Of a DNA stretch of 5,785 nucleotides, positions 4,805-5,785 are shown piece after piece. This stretch comes from Chloroflexota bacterium (GTDB taxonomy: Bacteria; Chloroflexota; Anaerolineae; Anaerolineales; Villigracilaceae). The notes below the pieces were generated by a model. It saw nothing but the letters and a program-made list of their open reading frames with translations. It was not told the origin of the DNA and made no database searches. The stretch is taken from contig JAPLGV010000271.1 of the NCBI GenBank assembly GCA_026389975.1, positions 1 to 5,785 on the forward strand. The letters are read 5' to 3'. The number at the start of each line of letters is the position of its first letter. The first letter of the stretch is position 1. The position numbers and the translations under genes are program-made.

Positions 4805-5334
4805 GTGACAAACCCATCCCCGAATCCTACTGGGTGCTTCCAGGCCAGTTCCTGGCCGGGGAATATCCCGGCCTTCGCGACAATGAGGCCCAACCCCGTC
4901 AGCGTCTCACCGCTTTTCTCAACGCCGGATTCGACACCTTCATTGACTTGACCAACGAGAACGAGCGCCCGCCGTATTTTTCCATGCTGAGTGAAGAAGC
5001 CGGGTACGATGGACGTGAGGTCCGTCACCGGCGCTTTTCCTTCCTTGATTTTCATGTGCCGTCCCACGAGACGATGGTTGCCACTTTGGATGCCATAGAC
5101 ACGGCCCTCGCCGAAGGTCGCAAAGTGTATCTTCATTGCGTCGGCGGCATTGGCCGCACCGGCACCACCGTTGGCTGCTATCTCGTCCGCCACGGGATGA
5201 AGCCCACGGAGGCCTTGCATCATTTGCGCGAACTGTACCACAGCGCGGCGCAGAGCCTCCTCGCGCCCCATTCCCCCGAATACGACGAGCAAGTCAAGTT
5301 CATTTTGAACTGGGAAGAGGATGGACTGGCATAG
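4801..5334 (+). CDS. Dual-specificity/tyrosine phosphatase family protein
   Basis: A 177-residue cytosolic phosphatase of the Cys-based PTP superfamily. The P-loop VYLHCVGGIGRTGT (109-122) gives the CX5R signature with nucleophile Cys113 and Arg119. Asp83 in FSFLDFHVPS is the likely general acid of the substrate loop. The N-terminus (SYWVLPGQFLAGEYPG) and FDTFIDLTNENE resemble the entry strands of DSP/CDKN3-like bacterial proteins. It would hydrolyse phospho-Tyr/Ser/Thr or another phosphomonoester through a cysteinyl-phosphate intermediate; the substrate is unknown. Motifs and length indicate an intact catalytic domain with no accessory domain. ATG 4801 lacks its own ribosome site and overlaps the stop of a short upstream ORF. 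Its 3' end overlaps the methyltransferase start by 14 bases, indicating coupled translation. Confidence 0.88.
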   Translation: MSDKPIPESYWVLPGQFLAGEYPGLRDNEAQPRQRLTAFLNAGFDTFIDLTNENERPPYFSMLSEEAGYDGREVRHRRFSFLDFHVPSHETMVATLDAIDTALAEGRKVYLHCVGGIGRTGTTVGCYLVRHGMKPTEALHHLRELYHSAAQSLLAPHSPEYDEQVKFILNWEEDGLA

Positions 5335-5785
5335 CCGTTTTCTTCAGCAAGCCGCCTGGACGCGTGACCTGCGTATCTACCTCTTCGAACGCGCCGGTTT
5401 GACCCGGGCGCGGCGGGTGCTGGAAGTCGGCTGCGGGACGGGGGCGATCTTATCCGACCTTGCCCCGTGTCCCGTGTCCCGTGCGGGAACCGGGACTACT
5501 TCGCGGGAACCGGGACTACTTCGCAAGAACCGGGACTACCACGCCACACCTGCCACCATCCACGGGCTGGATCTGGAGCCTGCCCGCCTCGCCGAGGCGC
5601 GCAGGCATATCCCGGCCGCGGCGCTCGTCTGCGGGGATGCGCTGGGACTGCCATATCCTTCCAGAGTTTTTGATATTACCTTTTGCCACTTCCTCCTGCT
5701 GTGGGTGCGCGACCCATTGCGGGCCCTTCTTGAAATGAAACGTGTCACCCGCCCCGGCGGCGCCGTGCTGGCTCTGGCCGAACCA
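5321..5785 (+). CDS. Class I SAM-dependent methyltransferase, N-terminal part (runs off window)
   Basis: An open frame of 155 codons to the window end without a stop. It overlaps the phosphatase gene by 14 bases. ATG 5321 is the probable start because an in-frame TGA lies at 5306-5308 and no earlier start codon follows it; GGGAAGAGG abuts the ATG, unusually close. Residues 33-42 (VLEVGCGTGA) are methyltransferase motif I, binding the SAM methionine end. GLDLEPARLAEARRHI (about 82-97) carries the acidic residue of the second strand that contacts the SAM ribose. GDALGLPYP and FDITFCHFLLLWVRDPLRALLEMKRVTRPGGAVLALAEP follow as motifs III-V. Between motif I and the second strand, about 27 residues (roughly 49-75) come from the in-frame 20-bp-unit repeat at 5460-5544, where relatives normally have a short loop. 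Whether the enzyme stays active is uncertain. Substrate unknown. Confidence 0.82.
   Translation, partial: MDWHSRFLQQAAWTRDLRIYLFERAGLTRARRVLEVGCGTGAILSDLAPCPVSRAGTGTTSREPGLLRKNRDYHATPATIHGLDLEPARLAEARRHIPAAALVCGDALGLPYPSRVFDITFCHFLLLWVRDPLRALLEMKRVTRPGGAVLALAEP
5460..5544 (+). repeat. Hairpin-forming 20-bp-unit repeat element, copy B (in methyltransferase)
   Basis: It begins with ttgccccgtgtcccgtg, duplicates tcccgtg once (5477-5483), then has three 20-bp units: gcgggaaccgggactacttc at 5483-5502 and identically at 5503-5522, and a diverged third at 5523-5542. GTCCCG 5476-5481 can pair with CGGGAC 5491-5496, and TCCCG-TG-CGGGA is a near-perfect palindrome. Three units total 60 bp, so the host frame is kept although each unit is read in a different frame. 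The same element, two units long, is at 816-871. Confidence 0.85.

Noticed and set aside
4630..5292. 220-codon open frame on the - strand
   Set aside because: It is antisense to the phosphatase, whose HCVGGIGRTG motif is unambiguous; the antisense translation has no recognisable domain.
5460..5544. Short tandem repeats as a CRISPR array
   Set aside because: The 20-bp units are directly abutting with no spacers, lie inside a coding frame and have no cas genes nearby.
5467..5738. Small + strand ORFs overlapping the methyltransferase
   Set aside because: They are alternative frames through the repeat and methyltransferase; the frame from ATG 5321 carries motif I and the later strands in order.

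Overview
The window is about 5.8 kb of GC-rich bacterial DNA with every supported gene on the + strand, packed into two probable transcription units. Gene families and codon use are compatible with an environmental Chloroflexota (Anaerolineae-like) genome. That is an inference from general resemblance; no rRNA or other decisive marker is present.

Unit 1 (1-3077) is the distinctive region. It opens inside a radical SAM/SPASM gene (1-908) that keeps the GGEP motif and a textbook SPASM cysteine pattern but is broken by a perfect 17-bp tandem duplication at 360-394; removing one copy restores a single frame. Its stop overlaps the start of the first of two tandem small PAS-like proteins (905-1246 and 1250-1594, about 53% identical by hand alignment). 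These are followed by a 489-aa membrane-anchored protein (1608-3077): three N-terminal hydrophobic segments, a PqqD-like domain, and a radical SAM-like barrel. The barrel clearly resembles the first gene but has lost the cysteines expected to bind the cluster, and it ends before the SPASM cysteine cluster. The cassette therefore reads as a probably active radical SAM enzyme, two PAS sensors and a membrane-tethered radical SAM pseudoenzyme. No precursor peptide or other substrate is visible in the window.

A 155-bp AT-rich gap (3078-3232) holds a terminator-like hairpin, a duplicated motif of about 28 bp that runs into the next start codon, and presumably a promoter.

Unit 2 (3233-5785) encodes a divergent ribose-phosphate pyrophosphokinase, a C_GCAxxG_C_C putative redox protein, a dual-specificity/tyrosine phosphatase preceded by a possible 13-codon coupled leader ORF, and the start of a class I SAM-dependent methyltransferase that runs off the end. 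The spacing suggests one operon, but the genes do not form a recognised pathway.

Repeats recur across the window. A GC-rich element built of 20-bp units with hairpin potential sits in frame inside two unrelated genes (816-871 in the SPASM tail, 5460-5544 in the methyltransferase). A 28-bp tandem repeat forms the 3' end of the pseudoenzyme gene. Together with the 17-bp duplication, they suggest that short-repeat insertion and expansion is reshaping coding sequence here.
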